A stretch of 64,000 bases of DNA from Sphingomonas sp. 3P27F8. GTDB lineage: Bacteria > Pseudomonadota > Alphaproteobacteria > Sphingomonadales > Sphingomonadaceae. Every line of letters begins with the position of its first letter. Positions within the stretch are counted from its first letter, which is position 1. A program made the translations under genes and the position numbers. Positions 33,485-42,538 of this stretch are shown one piece after another. The DNA lies in contig NZ_SCNL01000002.1 in the NCBI RefSeq assembly GCF_005502745.1, positions 248,001-312,000 on the forward strand, written 5' to 3'. The notes beneath the pieces were generated by a model, which made no database searches, had not been told where the DNA came from, and saw only the letters and a list, made by a program, of their open reading frames with translations.

Positions 33485-34270
33485 TCAGGCCGCCGTCCAG
33501 CCGCCGTCGATCGACAGGTTCGCGCCGGTTATCTGCGCGGCCTCTTCGCGACACAGAAACAACGCGAATGCGCCGACCTGCTCGGGCGTGACGAATTGCT
33601 TGGTCGGCTGAGCGGCAAGCAGCACATCGTTCATCACCTGCTCACGCGTCATGTTCCGCGCCTTCATCGTATCGGGGATCTGGTTTTCCACCAGCGGGGT
33701 CCAGACATAGCCGGGGGAGATGCAATTGACGGTGATGCCGCTGGTCGCGGTTTCCAGCGCCACCGTCTTGGTGAGCCCGTCGATGCCGTGCTTGGCGGCG
33801 ACATAGGCCGACTTGTTGGGGCTGGCGACCTTGCTGTGCGCCGATGCGGTTGAGATGATCCGCCCCCATTTCCTTGCGCGCATGAGGGGCACCGCAACAC
33901 GCATCATGTGAAACGCGCTGGTCAGGTTGATCGCGATGATCGCATCCCATTTCTCGATCGGAAACTCATCGACCGGCGCGACATGCTGGATGCCTGCATT
34001 GTTGACGACGATGTCCGGGCCGCCAAGCTTTTCATGCGCGCGCTGGATCATCGCCTCGATCTGGTCGGGCTTTGTCATGTCGGCCGCGTCGTAGAGCGCC
34101 TGCGCACCGCTGATCGCTTCCAGGCCGGCGCGCTCCTTCTCGATCGCCGCCGCATCACCAAAACCGTTGATGACCACGGCTGCCCCCTCACCCGCGAGCG
34201 CCTTGGCGATCGCGAGGCCGATGCCGGATGTCGATCCGGTGACGATCGCGCTCTTGCCCTTCAGAAACAT
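33485..34270 (-). CDS. 3-hydroxybutyrate dehydrogenase (SDR family)
   Basis: Short-chain dehydrogenase of 261 residues oxidising 3-hydroxybutyrate to acetoacetate with NAD. The Rossmann motif TGSTSGIG (residues 11-18), NNAG (about 90), Ser in STASAHSKV and YVAAKHG (catalytic Tyr and Lys) are all present, as is the INCISPGYVWTPLVENQIPD type substrate loop (here NCISPGYVWTPL) characteristic of this subfamily. It follows the patatin gene after eight bases, a pairing known from polyhydroxybutyrate users. Confidence 0.9.
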   Translation of the reverse strand: MFLKGKSAIVTGSTSGIGLAIAKALAGEGAAVVINGFGDAAAIEKERAGLEAISGAQALYDAADMTKPDQIEAMIQRAHEKLGGPDIVVNNAGIQHVAPVDEFPIEKWDAIIAINLTSAFHMMRVAVPLMRARKWGRIISTASAHSKVASPNKSAYVAAKHGIDGLTKTVALETATSGITVNCISPGYVWTPLVENQIPDTMKARNMTREQVMNDVLLAAQPTKQFVTPEQVGAFALFLCREEAAQITGANLSIDGGWTAA

Positions 34271-34278
34271 GATTACTC

Positions 34279-35412
34279 CTATCTCGCCAGATCGAAGGCC
34301 GCCGTTCGGCCGGTAAGAATGTTCTCGGCGACCAGCTCTGCATTGGCCATCGTCGCCTCTACTGCCGCCTGCCCCGCCGCCCAGTGCTCGCGCATCGTGC
34401 GGGTGGAAAATTCAAAATCGCGCGCCCCGCCCTCCCAGGCATTCGCGCGATAGATCAGGTGGACGAGGCTCACCGGCTGCTCGGCCGCCATCACCGTCAG
34501 CGCCTCCACCTCGGCATCGTCGCGCAGCTCCGCCGGCAGCTTGGCGAGCACGCGCCGCACCAGCTCGCGTTCCTTGCGCAGCTTCATCAGCTGATCGGTG
34601 ATCTGGCGGGTGCGGCTGGAGAAGGTGATCTCCTTGGCGCGCGCGAGCACATCCATGATGGTGCGCGGCCGTTTATCGGCAGCGGAAAAGAGATCGACCT
34701 GAAAGACGACCATCTCCTCACGCTGGTTATCGAGCACGTGCTGAAGCGGAGTATTCGATACGAGGCCCCCATCCCAATACCAGCGCCCGTCGATCTCGAC
34801 GGGGGGCAACCCCGGCGGCAACGCGCCCGATGCCATTATGTGACGCGCGTCGAGCCGCTCATCCTCCGTGTCGAAGTAGCGGAAATTGCCGCTCTCAACA
34901 TCGACCGCGCCCACCGATAGCCGGATCGGGCCGTCGTTCAGGCGTTCCCAATCGACCAGCGCGTCGAGCGTGTCCCTCAGCGGGGTCGAATCGTAGAAGC
35001 TCATCCCCTCCGGCGTTCCTGGCACCGCCATGAAGGGCGGCAGGAAGCGCGGGCCGAAAAAGCCCGGCACGCCCGCCATCGCCACGAAGCCGGCCGACCA
35101 TTCGTGAATCAACTCGCGTACCATGTCATCGGGCAGGATCGGAAAACTGGGCAGCCAGCTCGTAGCCTGATCCCAGAACTGCCGCAGCCGCTCCACCCGC
35201 CGTTCGGGCGGGTTGCCCGCGACGATCGCCGCGTTAACCGCGCCTATCGAGATACCGGCGATCCAGTCCGGCTCGATCTGGGCGGCGGACAGGGCCTCGA
35301 TCACCCCGGCCTGATAGCTGCCGAGCGCGCCGCCGCCCTGAAGCACCAGCGCCACCGTATCGGGCAGCGGCAATGCCCGCGCGCGGCGCCGGCGGGATTC
35401 CATATCGGCCAT
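34279..35412 (-). CDS. Patatin-like phospholipase (DUF3734 C-terminus)
   Basis: Patatin-fold acyl hydrolase of 377 residues. Oxyanion loop LQGGGALGSYQAGV, nucleophile Ser in GISIGAVNAA (GXSXG) and catalytic Asp in DGGLVSNTP give the Ser-Asp dyad. The C-terminal 100 residues match the DUF3734 extension. The start is ATG 35412, preceded by AGGA; longer readings from ATG 35487 or TTG 35508 are open but lack a better site. Together with 3-hydroxybutyrate dehydrogenase it may take part in polyhydroxyalkanoate or lipid turnover; this is from linkage. Confidence 0.85.
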   Translation of the reverse strand: MADMESRRRRARALPLPDTVALVLQGGGALGSYQAGVIEALSAAQIEPDWIAGISIGAVNAAIVAGNPPERRVERLRQFWDQATSWLPSFPILPDDMVRELIHEWSAGFVAMAGVPGFFGPRFLPPFMAVPGTPEGMSFYDSTPLRDTLDALVDWERLNDGPIRLSVGAVDVESGNFRYFDTEDERLDARHIMASGALPPGLPPVEIDGRWYWDGGLVSNTPLQHVLDNQREEMVVFQVDLFSAADKRPRTIMDVLARAKEITFSSRTRQITDQLMKLRKERELVRRVLAKLPAELRDDAEVEALTVMAAEQPVSLVHLIYRANAWEGGARDFEFSTRTMREHWAAGQAAVEATMANAELVAENILTGRTAAFDLAR

Positions 35413-35522
35413 GCCACGTTCCTGCACGGCCCCGCGCCCGCGATCAAGCGCGACGCTTGCAACCGCCCGTCCATCTCGCGCATTCATGGTCGCGGAAGGC
35501 CGAAACAAAAGGGGAAGGCGCG

Positions 35523-36437
35523 ATGCGGCTCGACGATTTCGATCCGAACATCAATGTCGAGGATCAGCGCGGCCAGAGCTTCGGCGGCGGAGGCGGTAGC
35601 GGTGGCGGGCTGCTGCTGGGGTTGCTGCCGCTGATCGGCAGCCGCTTCGGGTGCGGCGGCATCGTCGTCGTGCTGCTGCTGCTTGCGGTGTTTGGCGGGC
35701 TGGGCAACCTCGGCTCGATGCTGGGCGGCGGGGTCGGCGGCACAGCCCAGATACAGACAGGCGCGCGCTCTTCCGGCTCGGGAAGCGCGACCACAGCCTG
35801 CTCGCTCGACGAATCGAGCCGCTCGGCTTGCAACGCCTTCAGTTCGGCGGACAAGACCTGGGCGGCGATCTTCTCGCGCTCCGGTGAGCGTTTCCAGCAG
35901 CCCACGCTGGTCTTCTATTCGGGGCGTGGCCAATCGGGCTGCGGGGCCGCGCAATCGGCGATGGGCCCTTTCTACTGCCCGACCGATCAGGGCATCTACC
36001 TCGACACCAGCTTCTTCCGCGAATTGCAGGATCGCTTTCACGCGGCGGGCGATTTCGCGCAGGATTATGTGATCGCCCATGAATTTGGCCACCATATCCA
36101 GAAATTGCTCGGCACATCCGAGCAAGTTCGCCAGCAGCAAGCGCGCGCGAGCGACGTGGAGGGTAACCGCCTGTCGGTTCGGCTTGAATTGCAGGCGGAT
36201 TGCTATGCCGGCGTGTGGGCCGCGCAAAATCGCGACCGGCTCGATCCCGGCGACGTGCAGGAAGGCATGACGGCCGCGCAGGCGATCGGTGACGATACGC
36301 TGCAAAAGGAAGCGCAAGGCCGCGTGATGCCAGACAGCTTCACCCACGGCACGTCCGCGCAACGCCAGGCCTGGCTGAAGCGGGGTCTGGATTCAGGCGA
36401 TCCGGCGCAATGCGATACGTTCTCGGGAGCGATCTGA
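35523..36437 (+). CDS. Neutral zinc metallopeptidase (YpfJ family)
   Basis: Membrane protein of 304 residues. The N-terminal 30 residues are Gly/Asp-rich, then one membrane helix (about 43-63, GGIVVVLLLLAVFGGLG). The large domain has the zinc site HEFGHH (with second ligand downstream in ELQADCYAG). Start MRLDDFDPN with AAGG upstream is typical. YpfJ proteins are widespread but their substrates are not established. It diverges from patatin (110 bases) and is convergent with nagZ, 16 bases apart. Confidence 0.92.
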   Translation: MRLDDFDPNINVEDQRGQSFGGGGGSGGGLLLGLLPLIGSRFGCGGIVVVLLLLAVFGGLGNLGSMLGGGVGGTAQIQTGARSSGSGSATTACSLDESSRSACNAFSSADKTWAAIFSRSGERFQQPTLVFYSGRGQSGCGAAQSAMGPFYCPTDQGIYLDTSFFRELQDRFHAAGDFAQDYVIAHEFGHHIQKLLGTSEQVRQQQARASDVEGNRLSVRLELQADCYAGVWAAQNRDRLDPGDVQEGMTAAQAIGDDTLQKEAQGRVMPDSFTHGTSAQRQAWLKRGLDSGDPAQCDTFSGAI

Positions 36438-36453
36438 CCGACGGCGCGTGCCG

Positions 36454-37464
36454 TTACGCCGCGCCGAGGATTTCCAGCAATGCGTCGCGCTTGGCCAGCA
36501 GCGTCGGTATGTCGCCCTCAGCGCTTCCGACGCTGGCCATAGCCCGGTCTAGCCGGATGCGTGACGAGTCCGCGATCTCGCCGAGCCGGCCGGCGATATC
36601 GACCATTTCATCCATTCGCGCCCAGCAATCGAGCACGATATCGCATCCCGCCGCGATCGCCCCCGCGGCCTTGTCGGCCGCCGTGCCGGAGAGCGCTTTC
36701 ATATCGATATCGTCGGTCATCAGCAGCCCGTCGAAGCCGATGCGGCGACGGATAACCTCTTCGATGACGATCGGCGAAAGCGTCGCCGGGCGTTCGTGAT
36801 CCCATGCGTCGAACACAATATGGCTGGTCATCCCCATCGGCGCACCGGCCAGCGCGCGAAAAGGGGCTAGATCCTCATCGAGTTCTGCATCGCTCGCGGC
36901 GACCCGCGGGAGATCATAATGCGAATCAACGATCGCGCGCCCGTGGCCCGGCATGTGCTTGACGACACCGACGACGCCGCCGGCCGCCAGCCCCTCCAGC
37001 GTCGCGCGCCCCATCGCTGCGACCCGCTTGGGCTCATGGCCATAGGCGCGCGACGCGATCGCCTCCGTCGTCCCCTGACGCGCGATATCAAGCAGCGGCA
37101 GGCAATCGACGGTGATCCCCACTTCGGCCAGCATCAATCCGATCGCATGCGCATTGGCGCGCGCCGCCTCTATCGCGGAGATCGGCGCCCGCTCGTAAAG
37201 CGCGTCGAACAGCGGCCCGGCGGGAAATGCCGGCCATTCCGGCGGGCCGAGCCGGGCGACACGGCCGCCCTCCTGATCGACGAGAATTGCGACATCGCCG
37301 CGCCCTTCCAGGCCGCGCAGCGAATCGGTCAACGCACGCAGCTGCTGTCGGTCGACCACATTGCGCTTGAACAGGATGTAGCCGGCGGGCTGCGCCTCAC
37401 GGAAGAAGGCGCGCTCGTCATCGGTCAGGGTCGGCCCTGAAAGGCCGAAGATCACAGGCTTCAT
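36454..37464 (-). CDS. nagZ: Beta-N-acetylhexosaminidase
   Basis: GH3 glycosidase of 336 residues that removes GlcNAc from peptidoglycan fragments during recycling. Substrate-binding DQEGGRVAR, the general acid/base loop KHMPGHGR (His/Asp dyad unique to NagZ) and the nucleophile Asp in LMTDDIDM are visible. It lies downstream of the SPOR-protein gene in the argS-SPOR-nagZ minus-strand row, a typical alphaproteobacterial order linking translation and cell-wall genes. Confidence 0.94.
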   Translation of the reverse strand: MKPVIFGLSGPTLTDDERAFFREAQPAGYILFKRNVVDRQQLRALTDSLRGLEGRGDVAILVDQEGGRVARLGPPEWPAFPAGPLFDALYERAPISAIEAARANAHAIGLMLAEVGITVDCLPLLDIARQGTTEAIASRAYGHEPKRVAAMGRATLEGLAAGGVVGVVKHMPGHGRAIVDSHYDLPRVAASDAELDEDLAPFRALAGAPMGMTSHIVFDAWDHERPATLSPIVIEEVIRRRIGFDGLLMTDDIDMKALSGTAADKAAGAIAAGCDIVLDCWARMDEMVDIAGRLGEIADSSRIRLDRAMASVGSAEGDIPTLLAKRDALLEILGAA

Positions 37465-37522
37465 AATGGATCGATACCGCCGCCACCCGTGCCGGGGAAG
37501 CGGCGATAGCGCCGACCCCGCC

Positions 37523-38260
37523 TCAGCTCGTCACAAAACAGCGCTCACCCGCTACCTTGAGCCGGCCGCAGATATCGGAAGCGGCATCCGCACTGCCGGC
37601 GTTGACGCGCAGCCGGTATACCTTCCGCCCGTTCACATCCGCAGCCTGCACCGACTTGCCAAGCGTCGCGAGATAGCCGAACCGCTTGGCGAGCGCGCTC
37701 CAGGCCGCATTCGCCACGGCCTCACTCGGGAAAGCGCCCAGCTGGACAAGCGCCCCGCCCGAACCCTCGCCCGGCACTGCGGCCCGCGGCGCCGAGACCG
37801 GCTCGGCCGCTTTCAGTTTCGGCGCGGAACGTGGAATCTCGCTGGCGATCTTGCGCGCGCCGCCAGTCGATTCCGGTACGGGCCTGGCCTCGGTCCGGTG
37901 CCCATCGATCGGCGTTTCGGGCACAGCCTTCAGATCGATCGCCGCGGACGAATTCGCGCCGGCGCTGGTGGCAATCGCCGAATCGCCCTCGCCGCTCACC
38001 TTCAGGCCACCCGGCTCCTCCGGCTTGATTTTGTAATCGCCGACCGGGGCCTTGATGAGAGCGCCATTGCCATCAACGGATGCTGCGCGATGCTGCACCT
38101 TGTACACGCCGAAGATCAGCGCCGCGAGCAGCACAAGACCCAGGGCGACGTACCCGATGGTCCGCACAGCTCCCGGGCCACCGTCATCCTCAAGCTCTGC
38201 CGACTCCAACCATGGCAGTCGATCGAGATTGCTGTGATCGACCTTCTCAATGCCCGTCAT
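37523..38260 (-). CDS. SPOR domain-containing protein
   Basis: Single-pass inner-membrane protein of 245 residues. A cytoplasmic N-terminal stretch (1-32), one membrane helix (about 33-55, IGYVALGLVLLAALIFGVY), a Pro/Ala-rich linker and a C-terminal SPOR domain (about 168-245, QLGAFPSEAVANAAWSALAKRF then VYRLRVNAG). SPOR domains bind denuded peptidoglycan at the septum. It is three bases from the argS stop and is probably co-transcribed with it and with nagZ. Confidence 0.88.
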   Translation of the reverse strand: MTGIEKVDHSNLDRLPWLESAELEDDGGPGAVRTIGYVALGLVLLAALIFGVYKVQHRAASVDGNGALIKAPVGDYKIKPEEPGGLKVSGEGDSAIATSAGANSSAAIDLKAVPETPIDGHRTEARPVPESTGGARKIASEIPRSAPKLKAAEPVSAPRAAVPGEGSGGALVQLGAFPSEAVANAAWSALAKRFGYLATLGKSVQAADVNGRKVYRLRVNAGSADAASDICGRLKVAGERCFVTS

Positions 38261-38263
38261 GGC

Positions 38264-39988
38264 CTACATCTCCGCGACTGCCTCCACCCCCATGATGGAC
38301 AACCCGTTCCGGATAATTTGCGCACACCCGTCCGCCAAGAGCAGTCGTGCAGCGCTCGATTCCGCATCTTCCGGGACGAGAAAGCGGCGATCGGGCCGAT
38401 CATTACCAACATTCCACAATGAATGGAAAGCGGCCGCCAAATCATAGAGATAGAAGGCAACACGGTGCGGTTCCCGCGCCGTTGCCGCCGTTTCCACAAC
38501 GCGCGGAAACTGGGCCGCCAGCTTCACGAGGGCCAGCTCTTCCGTATCAAGACGGGACAGATCGGGGCTGGACGCGTCGATCCCCGCTTCCGCCGCCCGG
38601 CGATGCAGCGAAGCGATCCGGGCATGGGCGTACTGGACATAAAAGACCGGATTGTCCTTCGATGCTTCCACCACCTTGGCGAAATCGAAGTCCATCTGCG
38701 CGTCGGAACGCCGCGTGAGCATGGTAAACCGCACGACGTCGCGCCCGACCTCGCGCACGACATCCGCCAGCGTTACGAAATTTCCGGCGCGCTTGGACAT
38801 CTTCACCGGCTCGCCGCCACGCAACAGGCGCACCATTTGAACGAGCTTCACGTCGAAGCGCGTCTTGCCCTCGGTAAGCGCAGCGACGGCGGCGGTGATC
38901 CGCTTGACTGTGCCAGCATGATCCGCGCCCCAGATGTCAATCAGTTCGTCCGCCGATTGCGCCTTCTGGAAATGATAGGCGAGATCGGCACCGAAATAAG
39001 TCCATTGGCCATTCGACTTCTTGATGGGGCGATCCTGATCGTCGCCGAATTTCGAGGAGCGGAACAGCGGCAGTTCCACCGGCTCCCAATCCTCCGGCGT
39101 CTCGCCCTTCGGCGCTTCCAGCACCCCGTCGTAAACAAGATCGCGTTCCCGCAGCCATTGCTCGGCCGCCTCCGGCTTGCCAGCCGCCTGCAACGCCGCC
39201 TCGGAGGCGAAAACCGCGTGATGAATGCCGAGCAGCGCGAGATCCGCCTTGATGAGCGCCATCATCGCATCGACCGCACGGGTGCGGAACAACGCCAGCC
39301 AGTCGCTTTCCGGCGCGTTTACAAAACGATCGCCGAATTCGTCGGCCAATTTGCGCCCGACCGGAATGAGATAATCGCCCGGATACAGCCCCTCGGGGAT
39401 CGCGCCGATCTCCTCGCCCAGCGCCTCGCGATAACGCAGGTGCGCGGACCGGGCGAGCACGTCGACCTGGCCGCCGGCGTCGTTGACATAATATTCGCGC
39501 GTCACCTCGTGACCGGCGAACTCCAGCAGCGCGGCCAGCGCGTCGCCCACCACGGCGCCACGGCAATGCCCCATGTGCATCGGCCCGGTAGGGTTGGCGG
39601 AAACATACTCGACGTTGACGCGCGTGCCGTGCCCGCGCTGCGAGCGGCCGTAATCGCCACCCGCATCGCGGATCGCGGAAAGCTCCGCGCGCCACGTGTC
39701 GTCGGTAAGCCGCATATTGATGAAGCCGGGGCCGGCGATTTCGACCGCCGCCACTTCATCCAGCCGGCGCAATTCGCCCGCGATCCGCTCGGCCAGCGCG
39801 CGCGGATTTGCCGTGGCGGCCTTGGCCAATACCATCGCCGCATTGGTCGCGAGATCGCCGTGGCCGGGATCGCGGGGCGGCTCGACGGTCACGTTGCGGC
39901 GATCGAGATCGGCCGGCAACGCGCCGGCAGCAACCAAAGCGTCGAGCGCCGCATCAATATGAGCGGCAAAGCGGGAATAAAGTGTCAT
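38264..39988 (-). CDS. argS: Arginyl-tRNA synthetase
   Basis: Class I aminoacyl-tRNA synthetase of 574 residues. The HIGH-type motif appears as HMGH in PTGPMHMGHCRGA and the second signature as KMSKRAGN. The N-terminal Add1 domain (PPRDPGHGDLATNAA) and the C-terminal anticodon-binding helix bundle (NPVFYVQYAHARI, the DALR-type region) are complete. It attaches Arg to its tRNA in the cytoplasm. ATG 39988 gives the standard start MTLYSRFAAHI. Confidence 0.96.
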   Translation of the reverse strand: MTLYSRFAAHIDAALDALVAAGALPADLDRRNVTVEPPRDPGHGDLATNAAMVLAKAATANPRALAERIAGELRRLDEVAAVEIAGPGFINMRLTDDTWRAELSAIRDAGGDYGRSQRGHGTRVNVEYVSANPTGPMHMGHCRGAVVGDALAALLEFAGHEVTREYYVNDAGGQVDVLARSAHLRYREALGEEIGAIPEGLYPGDYLIPVGRKLADEFGDRFVNAPESDWLALFRTRAVDAMMALIKADLALLGIHHAVFASEAALQAAGKPEAAEQWLRERDLVYDGVLEAPKGETPEDWEPVELPLFRSSKFGDDQDRPIKKSNGQWTYFGADLAYHFQKAQSADELIDIWGADHAGTVKRITAAVAALTEGKTRFDVKLVQMVRLLRGGEPVKMSKRAGNFVTLADVVREVGRDVVRFTMLTRRSDAQMDFDFAKVVEASKDNPVFYVQYAHARIASLHRRAAEAGIDASSPDLSRLDTEELALVKLAAQFPRVVETAATAREPHRVAFYLYDLAAAFHSLWNVGNDRPDRRFLVPEDAESSAARLLLADGCAQIIRNGLSIMGVEAVAEM

Positions 39989-40060
39989 GGTATCCGTTCA
40001 GGTGCCGGGTTTGCCCGCGCGATAGCCCAACGCGGCGCCGGCTTCAAATTTGAGGGGTCA

Positions 40061-40855
40061 TCAGGCGGTGAGCGCGTCGACGAGCGCCTGCACCTTCCTC
40101 TGCCGCCATTGGGGCAACGGCGCGACGAGCCAATAACCAAGCCGCGACAATCTGGCCTCGCCCACGCGTACCACGCGCCCGGCGGCGAGATCCCGCGCCG
40201 CGAGCAATTCCGGCACGGTCGCACGGCCCAGCCCCTCGGCGGCGGCATCGATCGCCAGCCCGGCATCAGCGACGCGAACCGGGGAGGAGGCATCCTCCGC
40301 GCCGCAGCCCGCCCAGCCGATACGCACATCACTGGCCGCGCCGCCGGGACGCTCGACCGTAATCATCCCTTCGCTTTCGAGCGCTTCTCCCTCATGCGCG
40401 CCGGGGCCTTCCCCCCAACGCACCGCGAGATCGAGATTGGCTTCGGTGAAATCGATCACATCATCGGCGGCGACGAGGATAAAGCGCATCTCGCCATCGC
40501 TCCGTGCGATTTCAGCAAGGCGCGGCATCAGCCACTTCTGCGTCACGTCGCGTGGCGCGGCAATCGTGAGCGATTTGGACGATTGGCCCGCCTGCATCGC
40601 GCGCACCGATTCCTCGAAATGGAGGAAGCCGTCGCGCAGCGCCACCAGCCCTGCCTCGCCCTCCGGGGTGAGTTCGAGGCCCTTGGTGGTGCGGCGGAAG
40701 AGGACGACGCCGAGCGTATCCTCCAGCGCACGTATCTGCTGGCCTACCGCCGCCGGCGTGACCGCGAGTTCATCCGCCGCACGGGTGAAAGACAGATGGC
40801 GCGCCGCCGCATCGAGCACGCGCAGCCCGTTCAACGGCAGATGCGTCCGCTTCAT
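40061..40855 (-). CDS. LysR family transcriptional regulator (GcvA-like)
   Basis: Regulator of 264 residues, somewhat short for LysR. The N-terminal HTH is LNGLRVLDAAARHLSFTRAADELAVTPAAVGQQIRALED (core: SFTRAADELAVTPAAV), the pattern of the GcvA/AmpR subgroup. The C-terminal effector domain has the AVRWGEGPG motif. Its start overlaps the apaG stop (ATGA). The truncated effector domain and the lack of an obvious divergent target gene leave its regulon unknown. Confidence 0.88.
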   Translation of the reverse strand: MKRTHLPLNGLRVLDAAARHLSFTRAADELAVTPAAVGQQIRALEDTLGVVLFRRTTKGLELTPEGEAGLVALRDGFLHFEESVRAMQAGQSSKSLTIAAPRDVTQKWLMPRLAEIARSDGEMRFILVAADDVIDFTEANLDLAVRWGEGPGAHEGEALESEGMITVERPGGAASDVRIGWAGCGAEDASSPVRVADAGLAIDAAAEGLGRATVPELLAARDLAAGRVVRVGEARLSRLGYWLVAPLPQWRQRKVQALVDALTA

Positions 40856-41250
40856 GCGCCCACCGCCGGCGCCAGCAGCGCAAATTTCGGGATCGCGACA
40901 TCGAACATCACGCCATCCTCCCCGATCATACGGTAACTGCCCTGCATCGCCCCAGACGAGGTGGCCAGCGGGCAGCCGGAGACATAATTATAACTGGCGC
41001 CGGGAGCGATCACCGGTTTCTCCCCGACCACACCCTCCCCCTCAACCGAGTGGCGCGCGCCGCGCGCATCGGTGATGACCCAGTGGCGCGACAGAAGCTG
41101 CACGTTTCGCCCGCCGGCATTTTCGATGCGGATGTGATACGCCCAGAACCAGCGCCCCCGCGACGGCTCCGACTGTTCGGGCAGATAGCTGACGGCGACA
41201 CGCACTGTCACCCCATCGGTCGTCTCGTCATGGGGAAATAGCGCTTTCAC
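40852..41250 (-). CDS. apaG: ApaG protein
   Basis: Small protein of 132 residues with the ApaG/DUF525 immunoglobulin-like fold: VAVSYLPEQSEPSRGRWFWAYHIRIEN, the RHWVITDARG strand, and GVVGEKPVIAPGASYNYVSGCPL (shortened cores: FWAYHIRIEN, PVIAPGASYNY). Its molecular role is not settled, although it is linked to Co/Mg homeostasis and diadenosine tetraphosphate. Start is GTG 41250, overlapping the metZ stop as GTGA; no ATG fits. Confidence 0.92.
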   Translation of the reverse strand: MKALFPHDETTDGVTVRVAVSYLPEQSEPSRGRWFWAYHIRIENAGGRNVQLLSRHWVITDARGARHSVEGEGVVGEKPVIAPGASYNYVSGCPLATSSGAMQGSYRMIGEDGVMFDVAIPKFALLAPAVGA

Positions 41251-42455
41251 AGGCCGGCCGCTCTCAGCGCCTGATCGAGATCCTCGATCAGATCGTCCAC
41301 ATCCTCCAGCCCGACATTCACGCGGAGCATCCCTTCCGTCACGCCCATCTCCACCCGGCGATCCTCAGCGAGGCCGCTGTGCGTGGTCGAGGCCGGATGG
41401 GTCATCAGCGAGCGCGAATCGCCGATGTTGTTCGAGATGTCGATCAGTTGCAGCGCATCCAGCAGGGCATGCGCCTGCTTGCGGCCGCCATCGACCTCGA
41501 ACGCGAATATCGGGCCGGTCGCGTCCATCTGCGACATGGCGAGATCATGCTGCGGGTGACTGTTCAGCCCCGGATGCAGGACACGCGGCACACGCCCTTC
41601 CATGAAACGTCCAACCTTCACCGCGCTTTCGGACTGGCGATGAATACGCAGATCGAGCGTCTCAAGCCCCTTCAATACCACCCAGGCGTTGAACGGGGAG
41701 AGCGTCGGCCCCGTGTTGCGGGTGAAGGACAGCAGCGTATTCTCGACGAAATCCTTCGTCCCGCATACCGCACCCGCCAGGACGCGGCCCTGCCCATCCA
41801 TCATCTTGGTAGCGGAGTAGGCGGTGATGTCCGCGCCGAACTCCATCGGCCGCTGGAGCGCCGGAGTGGCGAAAGCGTTGTCGACCACCGAGGTGATCCC
41901 CCTTTCGCGCGCAATCCCGCACACCGCGCGCAGATCCACGATATCCATTGTCGGATTGGCGGGCGTCTCGAAGAAGAACAGCTTGGTCTCCGGGCGCACC
42001 GCATCGACGAACGCCTGCGGATCACGCGCATCCACCACCGTGGTCGCGATGCCGAATTTCGGCAGGAGCGAATCGACAAGCCAGCGGCACGAGCCGAACG
42101 CAGCCCGACCGGCCACGACATGATCGCCGGTCTGAAGCTGGCAGAGCAGAACGGCCGTCATCGCGGCCATGCCCGTCGCCATCGTGCGGCACGCCTCTGC
42201 CCCTTCCAGCAGCGCGATGCGCTCTTCGAGCATCTGCACGGTGGGATTCTGCAAGCGGGAATAGGTCATCCCCTCCTGCTCGCCGGCGAAACGCGCGGCG
42301 GCATCCCCGGCGCAGTCATAAGCGTAGCCGGAGGTGAGGAACAAGGCTTCGGATGTCTCGCCGAATTCCGAACGCATCGTGCCGCCACGGATCGCGCGAG
42401 TAGCGGGGCGCCAGTTGGCGGTGATCGAGCGGTCTTGTCCGGAGCGGCGTTTCAT
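41247..42455 (-). CDS. metZ: O-succinylhomoserine sulfhydrylase
   Basis: Cys/Met-metabolism PLP enzyme of 402 residues that makes homocysteine from O-succinylhomoserine and sulfide. PLP Lys is in YSATKMMDGQGRV (about 205), FETPANPTMDIVD is the cofactor-binding strand, and SRLQNPTVQMLEERIALLEG is the N-terminal motif. ATG 42455 gives a start like other alphaproteobacterial MetZ. It heads a metZ-apaG-lysR overlap chain. A weak pseudoknot could be drawn in the 83-base leader but I do not claim a riboswitch. Confidence 0.93.
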   Translation of the reverse strand: MKRRSGQDRSITANWRPATRAIRGGTMRSEFGETSEALFLTSGYAYDCAGDAAARFAGEQEGMTYSRLQNPTVQMLEERIALLEGAEACRTMATGMAAMTAVLLCQLQTGDHVVAGRAAFGSCRWLVDSLLPKFGIATTVVDARDPQAFVDAVRPETKLFFFETPANPTMDIVDLRAVCGIARERGITSVVDNAFATPALQRPMEFGADITAYSATKMMDGQGRVLAGAVCGTKDFVENTLLSFTRNTGPTLSPFNAWVVLKGLETLDLRIHRQSESAVKVGRFMEGRVPRVLHPGLNSHPQHDLAMSQMDATGPIFAFEVDGGRKQAHALLDALQLIDISNNIGDSRSLMTHPASTTHSGLAEDRRVEMGVTEGMLRVNVGLEDVDDLIEDLDQALRAAGL

Positions 42456-42538
42456 GGCCAGCCCTTTGCCCGACAACCATTGGCCACCGCAAGGTCCACG
42501 GGCTTGCCGATGCGATACACGGCGTTAGACCGGCGCCG

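Noticed and set aside
38423..40936. An 837-codon plus-strand open frame opposite argS and the LysR gene
   Set aside because: Antisense of argS with its conserved motifs; no coding signal of its own.
42456..42538. Possible SAM-responsive pseudoknot in the metZ leader (GCAAG/CTTGC stem with GCCCG/CGGGC)
   Set aside because: Pairings this short are common in GC-rich DNA, and the conserved U-rich parts of SAM-II are absent.
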